In this document: positions 26,034-35,550 of the stretch, one piece after another
How the letters are laid out: the number at the start of each line of letters is the position of its first letter
Position numbering within the stretch: position 1 is the stretch's first letter
Assembly (NCBI GenBank): GCA_041676705.1
Contig: JBAYRL010000003.1
Location: forward strand, 124,001 to 188,000
DNA: 64,000 bases
Reading direction: 5' to 3'
Source: Acidimicrobiia bacterium
GTDB lineage: Bacteria > Actinomycetota > Acidimicrobiia > Acidimicrobiales > SKKL01
Notes under the pieces: generated by a model
Database searches by the model: none
The model's input: only the letters and a program-made list of their open reading frames with translations
What the model was told of the DNA's origin: nothing
Program-made: the position numbers and the translations under genes

Positions 26034-27686
26034 TTACCGGTCCAGCCAAAGATATGCATACCATCCATAACCGTATTCAGGTTGCGAATGGTAAGCACGG
26101 ATATCTTTACCAAGCACTAATAAAGTATCCCCGATCCAAATCTCCATCGGATTCACAATTTTTTCTAAAATATATCGCTGAATTTCTTCAGCTTTCGCGA
26201 TCCGGTCGTCTTCATCGACAATACGAGTCTGGTCCATGATGAGCTCATCTAGTTCAGGGTCATCAACTCCATACCAGTTTCGGCTACCTTCTGAATGATA
26301 TTGAGCCCTCAACCATTCGTCCGCCTCTGCAAAGGGCGTCTGCAAACCTACCGCTATTTCGTATTGCAGTTGTGGCCAGCGTTGGGTGATATAGGTGGCG
26401 TAATCGACGACCTCGATATCGGCCTTAATTCCAATTTCGGCAAGGTCAGCGACCACCCACTCCGCCACGCTGACAACCACTGGACCGTAAGCGGCAGTAG
26501 TCATAATCTTGGAATCGAAACCATTGGGGTACCCGGCCTCGGCTAGCAGTTCACGGGCTCGCTCAGGGTCATAAGGATTGTAACTCTTCAGCTCATCTTG
26601 CGAGAGAGCATATCGAGCTACGTGAATGTTGACAGGCCCTGTGTAGGAACCAGATTCATAGATGCCAGCACCAATACCCTCGCGATCGAGGGCCATGTTC
26701 ATAGCTTGACGCACACGAACATCATCAAAGGGTGGTGTGGTCATATCGACAAAAAGTCGTACTGGCGAGGTCCCAATTTCTTGACGTTGGACAGCGCCCG
26801 GCGTGTCCGCCAGAATCGAGTCCGCTTCGCGACGGCTGATTCCGGCGATAGCATCCAGATTACCCGCACGGAATGCAGCAATCCGGGCCCCTTGGTCAGG
26901 TATAACTGGCATCGTGACCCCGTCAAGATACGGAATACCTTCCTCAAAATAGTTGGGGTTGCGTTCGTATTCGGTGGTGATGTTTTGTTCCCACTTCGTC
27001 ATGATAAACGGACCGGTCCCAATGGTCTGTTTCGAAATGTCGTACTCGCCATCAATGCCCTCACGGGGAATGATCCACATATGGTGGTTGCCCATGTAGT
27101 TCAACAGTGGAGTAAACGGTTCAGAGAGCTTCAAGACCACTGTAAAATCGTCTGGGGCCTCAATCGAGATGACGTTTTGCAACATGTATGATTGAAATCC
27201 GCGCTTTTGGATCTCAGTAAAGGTAGCTACAACATCATCCGCCACAAACTGGCGGCCATTCACTGGTGGAATATCGTGCCAAAACACGTCATCACGAAGA
27301 TGAAAAGTGTAGGTGAGGAGGTCGTCTGAAATCTCCCACGACTCGGCCAAATCACCTTTCATCGGCGCTTCCCCAAACTTGTATTCAGGGGAAAGGTCAA
27401 CCCGTAAGAGCCGGTTAGATGCAAGCCCAACCCGGTTGTGCAAGTTAAAAGCCGCCGTTGCTAACGGGTCAAGTGTGTCGGCGTCCGAGACCCGGTTGTC
27501 ACGAAAAATCCCACCGTATCTCGGTTCGCCCTCGTCGGCACCACCGCTATCGCTGTTCGAGCTACTGCCATTGCCGCCAGGACTGGCACCAGGCGTGTCA
27601 TCCGAGCCACCGCAGGCGGCTAAAAGCAAACCAAGAACCGCGACTAGCGCGAGCAAGCGCCCAACACGCAAGTGTTTAGAACGCAT
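26034..27686 (-). CDS. ABC transporter solute-binding lipoprotein, family 5
   Basis: Peptide/nickel-class binding protein, 550 residues from the ATG at 27686, which has a strong GGGGGG ribosome-binding site; an upstream in-frame start adds 18 residues without signal-peptide character. Lipoprotein signal RLLALVAVLGLLLAAC with lipobox LAAC, then a Gly/Ser/Asp linker. It is a close paralogue of the binding protein at 33472 (shared WEISDDLLTYTFHLRD, PFTPLLNYMG, MWIIPREGI, DISKQTIGTGPF). It is the last gene after the importer operon, 123 bp downstream of the CoA ligase, and has a complex hairpin upstream. Confidence 0.92.
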   Translation of the reverse strand: MRSKHLRVGRLLALVAVLGLLLAACGGSDDTPGASPGGNGSSSNSDSGGADEGEPRYGGIFRDNRVSDADTLDPLATAAFNLHNRVGLASNRLLRVDLSPEYKFGEAPMKGDLAESWEISDDLLTYTFHLRDDVFWHDIPPVNGRQFVADDVVATFTEIQKRGFQSYMLQNVISIEAPDDFTVVLKLSEPFTPLLNYMGNHHMWIIPREGIDGEYDISKQTIGTGPFIMTKWEQNITTEYERNPNYFEEGIPYLDGVTMPVIPDQGARIAAFRAGNLDAIAGISRREADSILADTPGAVQRQEIGTSPVRLFVDMTTPPFDDVRVRQAMNMALDREGIGAGIYESGSYTGPVNIHVARYALSQDELKSYNPYDPERARELLAEAGYPNGFDSKIMTTAAYGPVVVSVAEWVVADLAEIGIKADIEVVDYATYITQRWPQLQYEIAVGLQTPFAEADEWLRAQYHSEGSRNWYGVDDPELDELIMDQTRIVDEDDRIAKAEEIQRYILEKIVNPMEIWIGDTLLVLGKDIRAYHSQPEYGYGWYAYLWLDR

Positions 27687-27707
27687 AAATATCCCCCCTT
27701 GAGATGA

Positions 27708-27753
27708 GTATGTTTTGTGAGCAACCCCCCAGCCGCTCACAATTACAACATAC
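27708..27753. promoter_or_regulatory. Nested inverted repeat upstream of binding-protein gene
   Basis: GTATGTT pairs with AACATAC and, inside it, TTGTGAGC pairs with GCTCACAA, with a 4-base bulge (TTAC) and a 12-base loop. It sits 22-67 bp before the ATG at 27686, so it may be an operator, leader structure, or terminator for the ligase transcript. Confidence 0.4.
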
Positions 27754-27809
27754 CCGCTCTCAAGAGTTTTAGAAAGCAGTGGCCTTAATCATCTGCACCT
27801 ATACCAGAT

Positions 27810-29354
27810 TTAACCAGCGGCGGCTTCAGCTGCTTTTTTATATTCATCTACCAATATTCGCTTATACAGCTTCCCGGTGGGCAGTCGAGGTAGCTCGTCG
27901 CGGAAATCGATGGAACGTGGACACTTGTAAGAAGCCAAATGTTGTCTTACAAAAGCGTCCAGCTCTGAAGCTAGTTCGGGGCCAGCATCTTTGGGGTCTA
28001 TTGGTTGAATGACCGCTTTGACTTCCTCACCGAAATCGTCATTCGGCACGCCGAACACCGCCACGTCGGCAACGGCTGGATGCTGAATGAGCACGTCTTC
28101 AATTTCTCGAGGATATATATTTACTCCACCTGAAATGATCATGTGTGCTTTGCGGTCAGTTAGATAAAGCCAGCCCTCCTCATCGAGGTACCCCACATCG
28201 CCCAAAGTGGTCAACCCACCGGCTCTTCGCGATTCAGCCGTTTTTTCAGGATCATTATGATAAGAAAATTCGGCGCCTCCGGAGAAGTAGATTGCCCCTT
28301 CTTCCATAGGGCCTAACTCTTCGCCATCAGGTCCAATAATATGAATCTTGCCCACTCGGGCTTGCCCCACCGATCCCGGACGTTCAAGCCATTCTTGTGA
28401 GGTAATGGCGGTTGAACCATTACCTTCCGTTCCAGCGTAATATTCATAGATAATCGGACCCCACCACTCGATCATCTCTCGTTTTACTGGAACGGGGCAG
28501 GGTGCCGCGGCGTGAATTGCAATTTGCAAGCTTGAAAGGTCGTGCTTGGCTCGCTCTTCCGGGCTTAGCCGCAGCATTCGAATAAACATCGTTGGCACCC
28601 ACTGGCTGTGGGTGACTTTATATTTATCGATGAGCTCGAGAGCATAAGCCGGATCAAATCGTTCCATCACCACGATTGAGCCGCCAAAGCGGTGCACGTT
28701 AGTACAAAAACCAAGCGGCGCCGCGTGATATAGGGGGGCCGGCGAGATATAGACCATGCCGTCGAAGAACCCGTAGGTATCGGCCATTCGAGCAACAGCA
28801 CCGGGGTCGGTGCTCGGATGGCCCTGCGGCAGCGGCTTCAAGACACCCTTCGGTCGACCCGTAGTCCCCGAAGAGTAAAGCATCGTGATTCCGTGTGACT
28901 CATCGTCAATCGGTATCACTGGCTGATCCTGTATGGCCTTTTCATACGATTCGAAGCCATCCACCACGCCGTCGGTCATAAGTTTCAACGAGACCTGGGG
29001 CAGTGATGCCCAATCAACTTCGCCGGCAACGCCAAATAATGCTTGCGAGGTAACGAAAACCTTGGCTTCGCAATCTTCAACAATGTAGGCCACTTCTTCC
29101 GGGGTTAGGTGGCTATTAATAGCGGTCAGATACAGACCAGACCGTAACGCTGCCCACACCACGTCCATAAAGGCGATGTTGTTTTCCATGAACAACGCCA
29201 CGTGATCACCACGCGAAAGACCTGCTTCTCGCAACAGATGGGCTAACTGGTTTGAATTGGCATCTAGCTCGCCAAAGGTCCGCACCTCCCCCGAAGTCCC
29301 CATAATGACCGCTGGCCGGTCAGGATCGGAGGCAGCAAAAACACCGGGATACAT
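27810..29354 (-). CDS. Acyl-CoA synthetase (AMP-forming) inside transporter operon
   Basis: 514-residue ANL ligase with P-loop YSSGTTGRPKGVL, the segment APLYHAAPLGF shared with the ligase at 24309, A5 region YYAGTEGNGS (Tyr-Ala-Gly-Thr-Glu), GDVGYLDEEGWLYLTDRKAHMI and C-terminal PTGKLYKRIL containing the catalytic Lys. Full length and cytoplasmic. Its ATG (29354) directly follows the stop of the ABC permease (29355), so it is co-translated with the importer. This implies that the imported solute, or a product of it, is a carboxylic acid that is trapped as a CoA ester. Confidence 0.92.
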   Translation of the reverse strand: MYPGVFAASDPDRPAVIMGTSGEVRTFGELDANSNQLAHLLREAGLSRGDHVALFMENNIAFMDVVWAALRSGLYLTAINSHLTPEEVAYIVEDCEAKVFVTSQALFGVAGEVDWASLPQVSLKLMTDGVVDGFESYEKAIQDQPVIPIDDESHGITMLYSSGTTGRPKGVLKPLPQGHPSTDPGAVARMADTYGFFDGMVYISPAPLYHAAPLGFCTNVHRFGGSIVVMERFDPAYALELIDKYKVTHSQWVPTMFIRMLRLSPEERAKHDLSSLQIAIHAAAPCPVPVKREMIEWWGPIIYEYYAGTEGNGSTAITSQEWLERPGSVGQARVGKIHIIGPDGEELGPMEEGAIYFSGGAEFSYHNDPEKTAESRRAGGLTTLGDVGYLDEEGWLYLTDRKAHMIISGGVNIYPREIEDVLIQHPAVADVAVFGVPNDDFGEEVKAVIQPIDPKDAGPELASELDAFVRQHLASYKCPRSIDFRDELPRLPTGKLYKRILVDEYKKAAEAAAG

Positions 29355-30305
29355 CTATCGCACCAACTTAGGATCTAGGAAGTCTCGGAGAGTATCTCCA
29401 AAGAGGTTAAATGCCAGCACAATCAGGCTGATAGCCACACCTGGGAAGATGACCAACCAAGGTGCAATCTGGAAGTAAGAAGAACCGTTGCTAAGCATCA
29501 AACCCCAGGAAGGGTTGGGCGGTGGCGTTCCGACACCTAAGAAGCTCAGCGACGCTTCAGCAATGATCGCACCGCCAAAGCCCAAGCTGGCCACCACAAT
29601 TAGTGACGGCAACATATTCGGAAACCCGTGCAGAAGCATTATTCGCATTGGGCCACTGCCTAAGGCAGTAGCAGATTCCACAAAGTCAAGACTCTTGATT
29701 CGCTGCATCTCACCTCGGGCAATTCGAGCCATCCTGGGGATTTGCAGAATCGTGAGCGCAATAACCACATTTCGCACGCTCGGACCAAGTAGGGCCGCAA
29801 TGAACAGTGCCAAGACGAGCGGCGGCACCGTAAGCAAGGCATCGATTACGGATTGTGCGACTGCATCGACCTTGCCGCCCAGGTAACCAGCCAAAAGACC
29901 CACAATAGAACCGATAACAAAAGAGCCCACGGTGGTCGCGGCGCCAACATATAGGGAAATTCGAGAGCCGTGAATGATTCGGCTCAAGATGTCTCGCCCT
30001 AACTCGTCGGTACCAAACCAGTGACTACCATTTGGCCCTACCAAGAACGATGTTCGATCTTGTGCTACCGGATCGAACGGAGCAATCCATGGAGCCAGGA
30101 TGGCAATTACGAGGAATGCACCGATGATCACCAGAGACAACACACCCAAAGGTTGAGTGCGGATAAACCGCCGAATCTCATCCATTCGGCTTTCTTTGGG
30201 GATGGCGGTTACTACTCCTTCACGGACGATGCCTTCTACCGCCGCCACCTGTGTTTCGTTGGAATCGGTTAAATCGGGTTGCAACGATGGATCAGCCACA
30301 CTCAT
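29355..30305 (-). CDS. ABC transporter permease, DppC/OppC type
   Basis: Inner-membrane permease of 316 residues. It has a long cytoplasmic N-terminus (about 1-50), helix 1 near 55-75 (LGVLSLVIIGAFLVIAILAPWIAPFDP), the OppC_N region, and the BPD_transp_1 domain with GTDELGRDILSRIIHGSRISL and the ATPase-contact EAA loop EAS.ALGSGPMRI (VESATALGSGPMRIMLLHGFPN). It overlaps the DppB-type gene by 4 bp upstream and abuts the ligase downstream. Forms the heterodimeric channel with its partner. Confidence 0.93.
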   Translation of the reverse strand: MSVADPSLQPDLTDSNETQVAAVEGIVREGVVTAIPKESRMDEIRRFIRTQPLGVLSLVIIGAFLVIAILAPWIAPFDPVAQDRTSFLVGPNGSHWFGTDELGRDILSRIIHGSRISLYVGAATTVGSFVIGSIVGLLAGYLGGKVDAVAQSVIDALLTVPPLVLALFIAALLGPSVRNVVIALTILQIPRMARIARGEMQRIKSLDFVESATALGSGPMRIMLLHGFPNMLPSLIVVASLGFGGAIIAEASLSFLGVGTPPPNPSWGLMLSNGSSYFQIAPWLVIFPGVAISLIVLAFNLFGDTLRDFLDPKLVR

Positions 30306-31267
30306 CGGCTTCCTCCTGAAATTGTTGACCTCATGCGGGGGTTAATCCACCCATAACTCAGGTCAACAGCGATGTTGACCACGATAAAGATTGCGCCATA
30401 GAGCACGGCACACATTTGGAGCACCGGATAGTCGCGAGTGTTCACAGCCTGGTAAACCACTCGCCCAAGACCTGGTAGCGAGAAGATCTGCTCGAGGATC
30501 ACCGTACCGCCGAGCAGGGCACCAATTTGGATACCAACCAGAGTGATCACTGGGATCAAAGAGTTGCGCAGGGCGTGGCGAAATAACACGTTCCACTGGT
30601 TCGCACCTTTGGCTCTGACCGTTCGAATAAAGTCGGATCCCATAACCTCTAACAGTGATGACCTGGTTAAACGTGCGATGCTGGCACCAAGAGCAGCACC
30701 TAAGGCCAAGGCAGGCATCGCCAGTTTGGTGAGGTTACCAATAGGGTCTTCTACGACGCTCACGTAGTTAAGAGGTGGTACCCACTTCCAAACAATGGAA
30801 GTAAACGTGAGCATTAATAGTGCTAACCAAAAGTTCGGTAAGGAAAGGCCGAGCACCGAAATAAAACGCACTACGTTGTCTATCCAACCGTTGCGTCTTA
30901 TCACCGAAATTACCCCGGCACCAACCCCGAGTATCAGCCCTAACACCACTGAATAGACGGTTAGGGTAATGGTTACTGGCAGTCGGCCAAATACCATTGA
31001 GGCCACCGAGTCACGTGTCGCGAACGACGTGCCAAAATCGCCTTTGACCGCACCGGCGTACCAGCTTCCGAGCTGAGTCCACACTGGCTTGTCGAGGCCA
31101 AACTCTGAGGTGAGCTGAGCTATTTGTTCTTCTGAAGCCACGGTATCGGCCAGTTGCATTCGAACGGCGTCACCTGGAACCAACCGAACGATTAGAAACA
31201 GCAAAATCGTCATCAGGTTCAGAATGAAAAAGCCATAGAGCAGCCGACGTCCTAGTAGTCGTAACAT
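30302..31267 (-). CDS. ABC transporter permease, DppB/OppB type
   Basis: 321-residue permease with first helix LYGFFILNLMTILLFLIVRLVPGDAV, the signature PGDAVRMQLADTV after it, and the EAA loop (MGSDFIRTVRAKGANQWNVLFRHALRNSLIPV). C-terminal helices include LLGGTVILEQIFSLPGLGRV, a very conserved DppB/OppB segment. Starts 13 bp after the stop of the second ATPase with GGGGGAG in the gap as ribosome-binding site. Its partner follows with a 4-bp overlap. Confidence 0.93.
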   Translation of the reverse strand: MLRLLGRRLLYGFFILNLMTILLFLIVRLVPGDAVRMQLADTVASEEQIAQLTSEFGLDKPVWTQLGSWYAGAVKGDFGTSFATRDSVASMVFGRLPVTITLTVYSVVLGLILGVGAGVISVIRRNGWIDNVVRFISVLGLSLPNFWLALLMLTFTSIVWKWVPPLNYVSVVEDPIGNLTKLAMPALALGAALGASIARLTRSSLLEVMGSDFIRTVRAKGANQWNVLFRHALRNSLIPVITLVGIQIGALLGGTVILEQIFSLPGLGRVVYQAVNTRDYPVLQMCAVLYGAIFIVVNIAVDLSYGWINPRMRSTISGGSR

Positions 31268-31280
31268 TTATCGCTCCCCC

Positions 31281-32315
31281 TCAGCCTTTAAAGAAACATG
31301 GACAGGCAGCCACATAATGCTCTGGGGCTACTTCGGTAAGCTTTGGAATAACCTCGGATGCCTCCGGGATGGCGGTTGGACACCGGGGATGGAAACGACA
31401 GCCAGAAGGCATGTTTGAGGGATCGGCCACATCACCACGCACTCCCGCACGTTCCGATACCGGACGAGCGGCATCGAATTGAGGAATAGCGTTTAAGAGG
31501 CCCTGAGTATAGGGATGCTGCGGATCGCTAAAGATGGCTTCGGTGGGGCCATATTCAACGATCTCACCCAAATACATGACACAAACCCGGTCGGCCAAAT
31601 AGCTAACCACGTTCAAGTCATGGGAGATGAACAGATACGACAGCCCATGTTCTGCTTTTAGATCGTTCAGAAGGTTGATGATCTGCGCTTGGACGGAAAC
31701 GTCGAGCGCCGACACGGGCTCGTCACATACGATTAGCTCGGGTTCGGTTGCCAGAGCCCTCGCAATGCTGATTCGCTGGCGTTGACCACCCGAGAACTGG
31801 TGAGGAAACTTAGCAGCATCAGCTTCGGTCAATCCCACCTGGCTAAGCAGCTCACCAATTCGCTCGTTACGGTCGCTGCCACGTGATCCAATGCCGTGGA
31901 TCGCCAAACCCTCACCGACGATTTGTGATACCGACATGCGCGGGTTTAGCGAGCTGTAAGGGTCTTGAAAGATGATCTGAAGCTTCCGCCGGTAATCTTT
32001 AAGCTGGCTCTTACGTAACGCCGCGATGTCTTGGCCTTCGAATATGATCGAACCGTTGGTTGGCTTCAACAGACGCATAATTAAGCGTCCGGTGGTTGAT
32101 TTTCCACAGCCAGATTCGCCAACTAGACCCAGGGTCTCGCCACGCTTGATGTTAAACGACACGCCATCAACGGCTCGCACCACACTTTGGCTGCCCAACG
32201 CGCCTCTACGTACCGAGAAGTGCTTCTCGAGATTCTTAACTTGGAGAAGCCATTCGTTGTCTTGCGAAGCGCTATCGGCACCTAGCTGCACCGGCGATTC
32301 ATGCACATCGGTCAT
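31281..32315 (-). CDS. ABC transporter ATP-binding protein, DppF/OppF type
   Basis: 344-residue ATPase that energises the importer. Walker [10 protein letters not shown], signature [14 protein letters not shown], Walker [14 protein letters not shown] and the switch His in FISHDLNVV are all present. The C-terminal oligopeptide extension ([14 protein letters not shown]) contains the cysteines that bind a Fe-S cluster in several Dpp/Opp ATPases. It overlaps the preceding ATPase by 4 bp (ATGA type). Works as a heterodimer with that ATPase. Confidence 0.94.
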   Translation of the reverse strand: MTDVHESPVQLGADSASQDNEWLLQVKNLEKHFSVRRGALGSQSVVRAVDGVSFNIKRGETLGLVGESGCGKSTTGRLIMRLLKPTNGSIIFEGQDIAALRKSQLKDYRRKLQIIFQDPYSSLNPRMSVSQIVGEGLAIHGIGSRGSDRNERIGELLSQVGLTEADAAKFPHQFSGGQRQRISIARALATEPELIVCDEPVSALDVSVQAQIINLLNDLKAEHGLSYLFISHDLNVVSYLADRVCVMYLGEIVEYGPTEAIFSDPQHPYTQGLLNAIPQFDAARPVSERAGVRGDVADPSNMPSGCRFHPRCPTAIPEASEVIPKLTEVAPEHYVAACPCFFKG

Positions 32316-33370
32316 ACCAAGGCCCCCTGGCTCATTTCTTCACTCTTGGATGGGTCACGCAACCAACAACGAGTTTCGTGGGCTGGCTGCCATTCATTAA
32401 GCACGGGCGCTTCATTGAAACAAAGTGCTGTTGCGTATTCACAACGGGCAGCAAAACGACACCCGGAAGGCATATTTCGAGCCGTAGGAACTACACCTTC
32501 AATGGCATAGAGGCGGTCGCCTTTGTCGGTGGCCACGCTCGGCATGCTTCGAAGCAACGCCTCGGTATAGGGGTGCTGGGGAGAGTGCAAGACCTCATGG
32601 GCCACTCCTTGTTCCACCACTTGGCCGGCATACATAACCACCACCCGATCGGCCATTTCTGCCACCACGGCTAGATCGTGAGTAATTAACAGCTGCGCGG
32701 TACCAGTTTCCTGCTGCAATTCTTGCAACAGTGCCAAGATCTGGGCTTGCACGGTCACGTCGAGTGCTGTTGTTGGCTCATCAGCAATCAACATTCGCGG
32801 CGAACACGTTAGGGCCATTGCGATCATTACCCGCTGGCGTTGCCCGCCCGACATTTCGTGTTGATATTGCTTGATGCGCCGAGTTGGATTTGGAATACCG
32901 ACCAAATCGAGAAGCTCGATCGCGCGTTGGCGGGCCTCTTTCTTAGAAATCTTGTTGTGAATCCGTATAGCCTCAATGAGTTGATGCCCAACCGTATAAA
33001 CGGGATCCAAACACGTGGTCGGGTCTTGAAAGATCATGGCAATTTCCTTGCCACGGACCTTGCGGTATTCCTGTTCAGTTAGTCCGGTTAGCTCTTTCCC
33101 GTCGAGCCGAACGCTTCCCCTAGCAATGGAACCGGTGTCTTCCAAAAGTCGCATCACGGCGAGCGCGGTAACGCTCTTGCCGGATCCACTTTCGCCCACC
33201 AATGCCACGGTCTCGCCCGGATGCAGCGAGAACGAGACATCGCTAACTACTTCGGCTGGGCCGTATCTCGTCTCGAATGACACTGCCAAGTTCTCAACCG
33301 CTAATACCGGTTCGTTCGCCCCCCCAGGCTCAACCGTACGGTTCTTGGCCAGGCTAGAAATCATAGCCAT
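32312..33370 (-). CDS. ABC transporter ATP-binding protein, DppD/OppD type
   Basis: ATPase subunit, 352 residues from ATG 33370; the frame can start eight codons earlier at a GTG inside the GGGGGAG region, which is less likely. Walker [10 protein letters not shown], signature [14 protein letters not shown], Walker [13 protein letters not shown], and switch His in [10 protein letters not shown]-terminal [14 protein letters not shown] cysteine motif as in its partner. First gene of the importer block, preceded by a 77-100 bp gap with a hairpin after the binding-protein gene at 33472. Confidence 0.94.
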   Translation of the reverse strand: MAMISSLAKNRTVEPGGANEPVLAVENLAVSFETRYGPAEVVSDVSFSLHPGETVALVGESGSGKSVTALAVMRLLEDTGSIARGSVRLDGKELTGLTEQEYRKVRGKEIAMIFQDPTTCLDPVYTVGHQLIEAIRIHNKISKKEARQRAIELLDLVGIPNPTRRIKQYQHEMSGGQRQRVMIAMALTCSPRMLIADEPTTALDVTVQAQILALLQELQQETGTAQLLITHDLAVVAEMADRVVVMYAGQVVEQGVAHEVLHSPQHPYTEALLRSMPSVATDKGDRLYAIEGVVPTARNMPSGCRFAARCEYATALCFNEAPVLNEWQPAHETRCWLRDPSKSEEMSQGALV

Positions 33371-33420
33371 CGTTGCGTAACACCTCTCCCCCACAAGATG
33401 TGTAATTGTGAATGTTGTTA

Positions 33421-33455
33421 GTGGGGCACTTACCAGCTAGTGACAAATGCCCCAC
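33421..33455 (-). terminator. Putative attenuating hairpin between binding protein and importer genes
   Basis: 8-bp stem GTGGGGCA/TGCCCCAC with a 19-base loop between the stop of the binding-protein gene and the first ATPase gene. Partial termination here would give more binding protein than transporter, a common arrangement. Confidence 0.5.
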
Positions 33456-33471
33456 AGTAGTCTAGTAGTAT

Positions 33472-35148
33472 TTAGCTTCGATCAAGCCACAGGTAGGCAT
33501 AATGGTTGTAGCCGTACTGCGGCTGAGTGTGGTATCCCTTCACCACCGGAGACAGCAGACCAACAGCGTCGCCGATCCAAAGTTCCATGGGATTAACCAC
33601 GTTTTCTAGGATGTAGCGCTGAATATCCTTGACGGCTTCAATCCGCTCGTCTTCATCCACGATGTGGGTTTGCTCCATGATCATATCGTCGAGCTCGGGA
33701 TCGTTAATTCCGTACCAGTTACGTGCGCCCTCAGAGTAATACTGAGTGCGTAGCCATTCATCGGCTTCTTGGAACGGGGTCTGCAAGCCCACCGCAATGT
33801 CATACTGCTTTTGCGGCCAACGTTGCGTGATATAAGTGGCGTAGTCGACCATGTCGATGTCGGCGGTGATGCCGATTGCCTTCAGGTCTTCTACCACCCA
33901 CTCAGCACCGCTAACCACGGTTTGACCGTAACCCGCTGTCACCATCATGGTCGTTGCGAAACCATCGGGATAGCCCGCTTCAGCCAACAGCTTCTTAGCT
34001 TCATCTGGGTCATAAGGATAGTACTCAGCCAGCTCGTCGGACGAGAGCGCGAAGCGCACGATGTGAGCATTAACTGGCCCCGTGTAACGACCGTCCATAT
34101 ACAAGGCGTCGCCCATACCGACTCGATCCAAAGCCATGTTCATGGCTTTGCGCACCCGAATGTCATCGAAGGGTTCCTTCTCCATGTTCACATAGAGACG
34201 AATTGGGGCAGTACCAATTTCCTTTACAAGGACTGACCCCTTGACCGCAGCTTGAAGCGACTCATACTCGCGCGGCGTCATAGCGCCCACGATGTCGAGC
34301 TCTCCAGCCCTAAAGGCCGCCGAACGGGCACCTTGGTCAGCAATTACCGGCCAGGTTACGCCATCGATATAGGGAATACCCTCTTCAAAATAGTTCGGGT
34401 TTCTCTCATATTCAGTGGTGATGTTTTGTTCCCATTTGGTCATTACGAAAGGACCAGTACCAATGGTTTGCTTCGAAATATCGTATTCACCCTCAATACC
34501 CTCACGAGGAATAATCCACATGTGGTGACTACCCATGTAGTTCAACAGCGGGGTGAAGGGTTCCGAAAGCTTGAGCACAACGGTCAAGTCGTCAGGCGCT
34601 TCGATAGAAATGACGTTCTCGAGCATGTACTTTTGGAAACCACGTTCTTGGATGGCTTCGAAAGTAGCTACGACGTCATCAGCTACGAACTTGCGGCCAC
34701 TCACCGGTGCGATGTCATGCCAAAAGACGTTGTCACGCAGGTGGAAGGTATAGGTCAACAGGTCGTCGGAAATTTCCCACTCTTCAGCCAGGTCGCCAAC
34801 CATTGGCGCCTCACCGTAGTCATATTGCGGGTCCATGCTTGGCTTCAGCAAACGACTGGATGCGAGACCAACTCGATAGTGCACGTTATACGATGCCGTT
34901 GAAAGTGGATCAAGGGTATCGGCGTCAGATACCTGATGGGCACGCAGGGTGCCGCCTCGGATCGGTTCGCCTTCGTCCGATGTGCCACCGCCGCCATCAC
35001 CTCCATCACTGCTAGCGGTAGAACCACCACCGGAACCGCCACCACTACCCCCTGAGTCGCCTGAATCACTTCCGCATGCTCCGGCCAACAGACCTAAAGC
35101 AGCCAAGACGACTAACAAGCGGAAAAACCTCATCCGCGAATGCTGCAT
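33472..35148 (-). CDS. ABC transporter solute-binding lipoprotein, family 5 (importer-linked)
   Basis: 558-residue lipoprotein of the peptide/nickel class and the first gene of the importer cluster. The signal RMRFFRLLVVLAALGLLAGAC has lipobox AGAC, followed by an unusually Gly/Ser-rich linker (about 26-60). It then runs closely parallel to the paralogue at 26034 through almost the whole length (same DADTLDPLSTASYNVHYRVGLAS opening style and C-terminal HAYLWLDR-like ending). The start ATG has GAGGGG a few bases upstream. The two paralogues flank the permease, ATPase and ligase genes, suggesting related ligands imported through one channel. Confidence 0.93.
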   Translation of the reverse strand: MQHSRMRFFRLLVVLAALGLLAGACGSDSGDSGGSGGGSGGGSTASSDGGDGGGGTSDEGEPIRGGTLRAHQVSDADTLDPLSTASYNVHYRVGLASSRLLKPSMDPQYDYGEAPMVGDLAEEWEISDDLLTYTFHLRDNVFWHDIAPVSGRKFVADDVVATFEAIQERGFQKYMLENVISIEAPDDLTVVLKLSEPFTPLLNYMGSHHMWIIPREGIEGEYDISKQTIGTGPFVMTKWEQNITTEYERNPNYFEEGIPYIDGVTWPVIADQGARSAAFRAGELDIVGAMTPREYESLQAAVKGSVLVKEIGTAPIRLYVNMEKEPFDDIRVRKAMNMALDRVGMGDALYMDGRYTGPVNAHIVRFALSSDELAEYYPYDPDEAKKLLAEAGYPDGFATTMMVTAGYGQTVVSGAEWVVEDLKAIGITADIDMVDYATYITQRWPQKQYDIAVGLQTPFQEADEWLRTQYYSEGARNWYGINDPELDDMIMEQTHIVDEDERIEAVKDIQRYILENVVNPMELWIGDAVGLLSPVVKGYHTQPQYGYNHYAYLWLDRS

Positions 35149-35550
35149 AACTTCCCCTCATCGTATGTTACGAAATGCAAATGATTAGTGGGAAACACTC
35201 AACCTGCACTTACAAGACAACTTCGTCGCCTCGAAAGTACGGTTAAAAGCGCTCCCTGAATCGATGGTTCGCTACATCAGTGCGACGCACCTAACGCTGT
35301 CGCCGGGCACCCCCTTGTCCCCTCTTAAGATTTGGCATCCCCCCGGATGCCTTCGGATACCTTAGCGCACAACTCGGGATAATGCATGTTATTAATCAAT
35401 CGGATTTTGCCTTCTTCGCAGGTAGGACACCTCGGCATAATTCCGACAGGGCCAACTATTGAATCTGACCAGCGAGCCGTGGGTATTTCTTTAAGGCATA
35501 GTTAGGGTTAAAAGAAATCGAAGTACTTTACCCAGAGAGAGGACGGTCTC
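35149..35550. other. 400-bp intergenic region between binding-protein and aconitase genes
   Basis: No convincing gene. It must contain divergent promoters for the binding protein and aconitase. Visible structure: a short palindrome TCGTA-TGT-TACGA (35161-35173) close to the binding-protein start, and a stem-loop GGCATCC-CCCC-GGATGCC (35334-35351). Neither matches a riboswitch or regulator motif I know. Confidence 0.5.

Noticed and set aside
26034..35148. Mobile-element origin of the duplicated binding-protein genes
   Set aside because: No transposase, terminal repeats or composition change seen; tandem gene duplication explains the pair.
35334..35351. Riboswitch or terminator before aconitase
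   Set aside because: A 7-bp stem with CCCC loop alone; no conserved core or T-tract.
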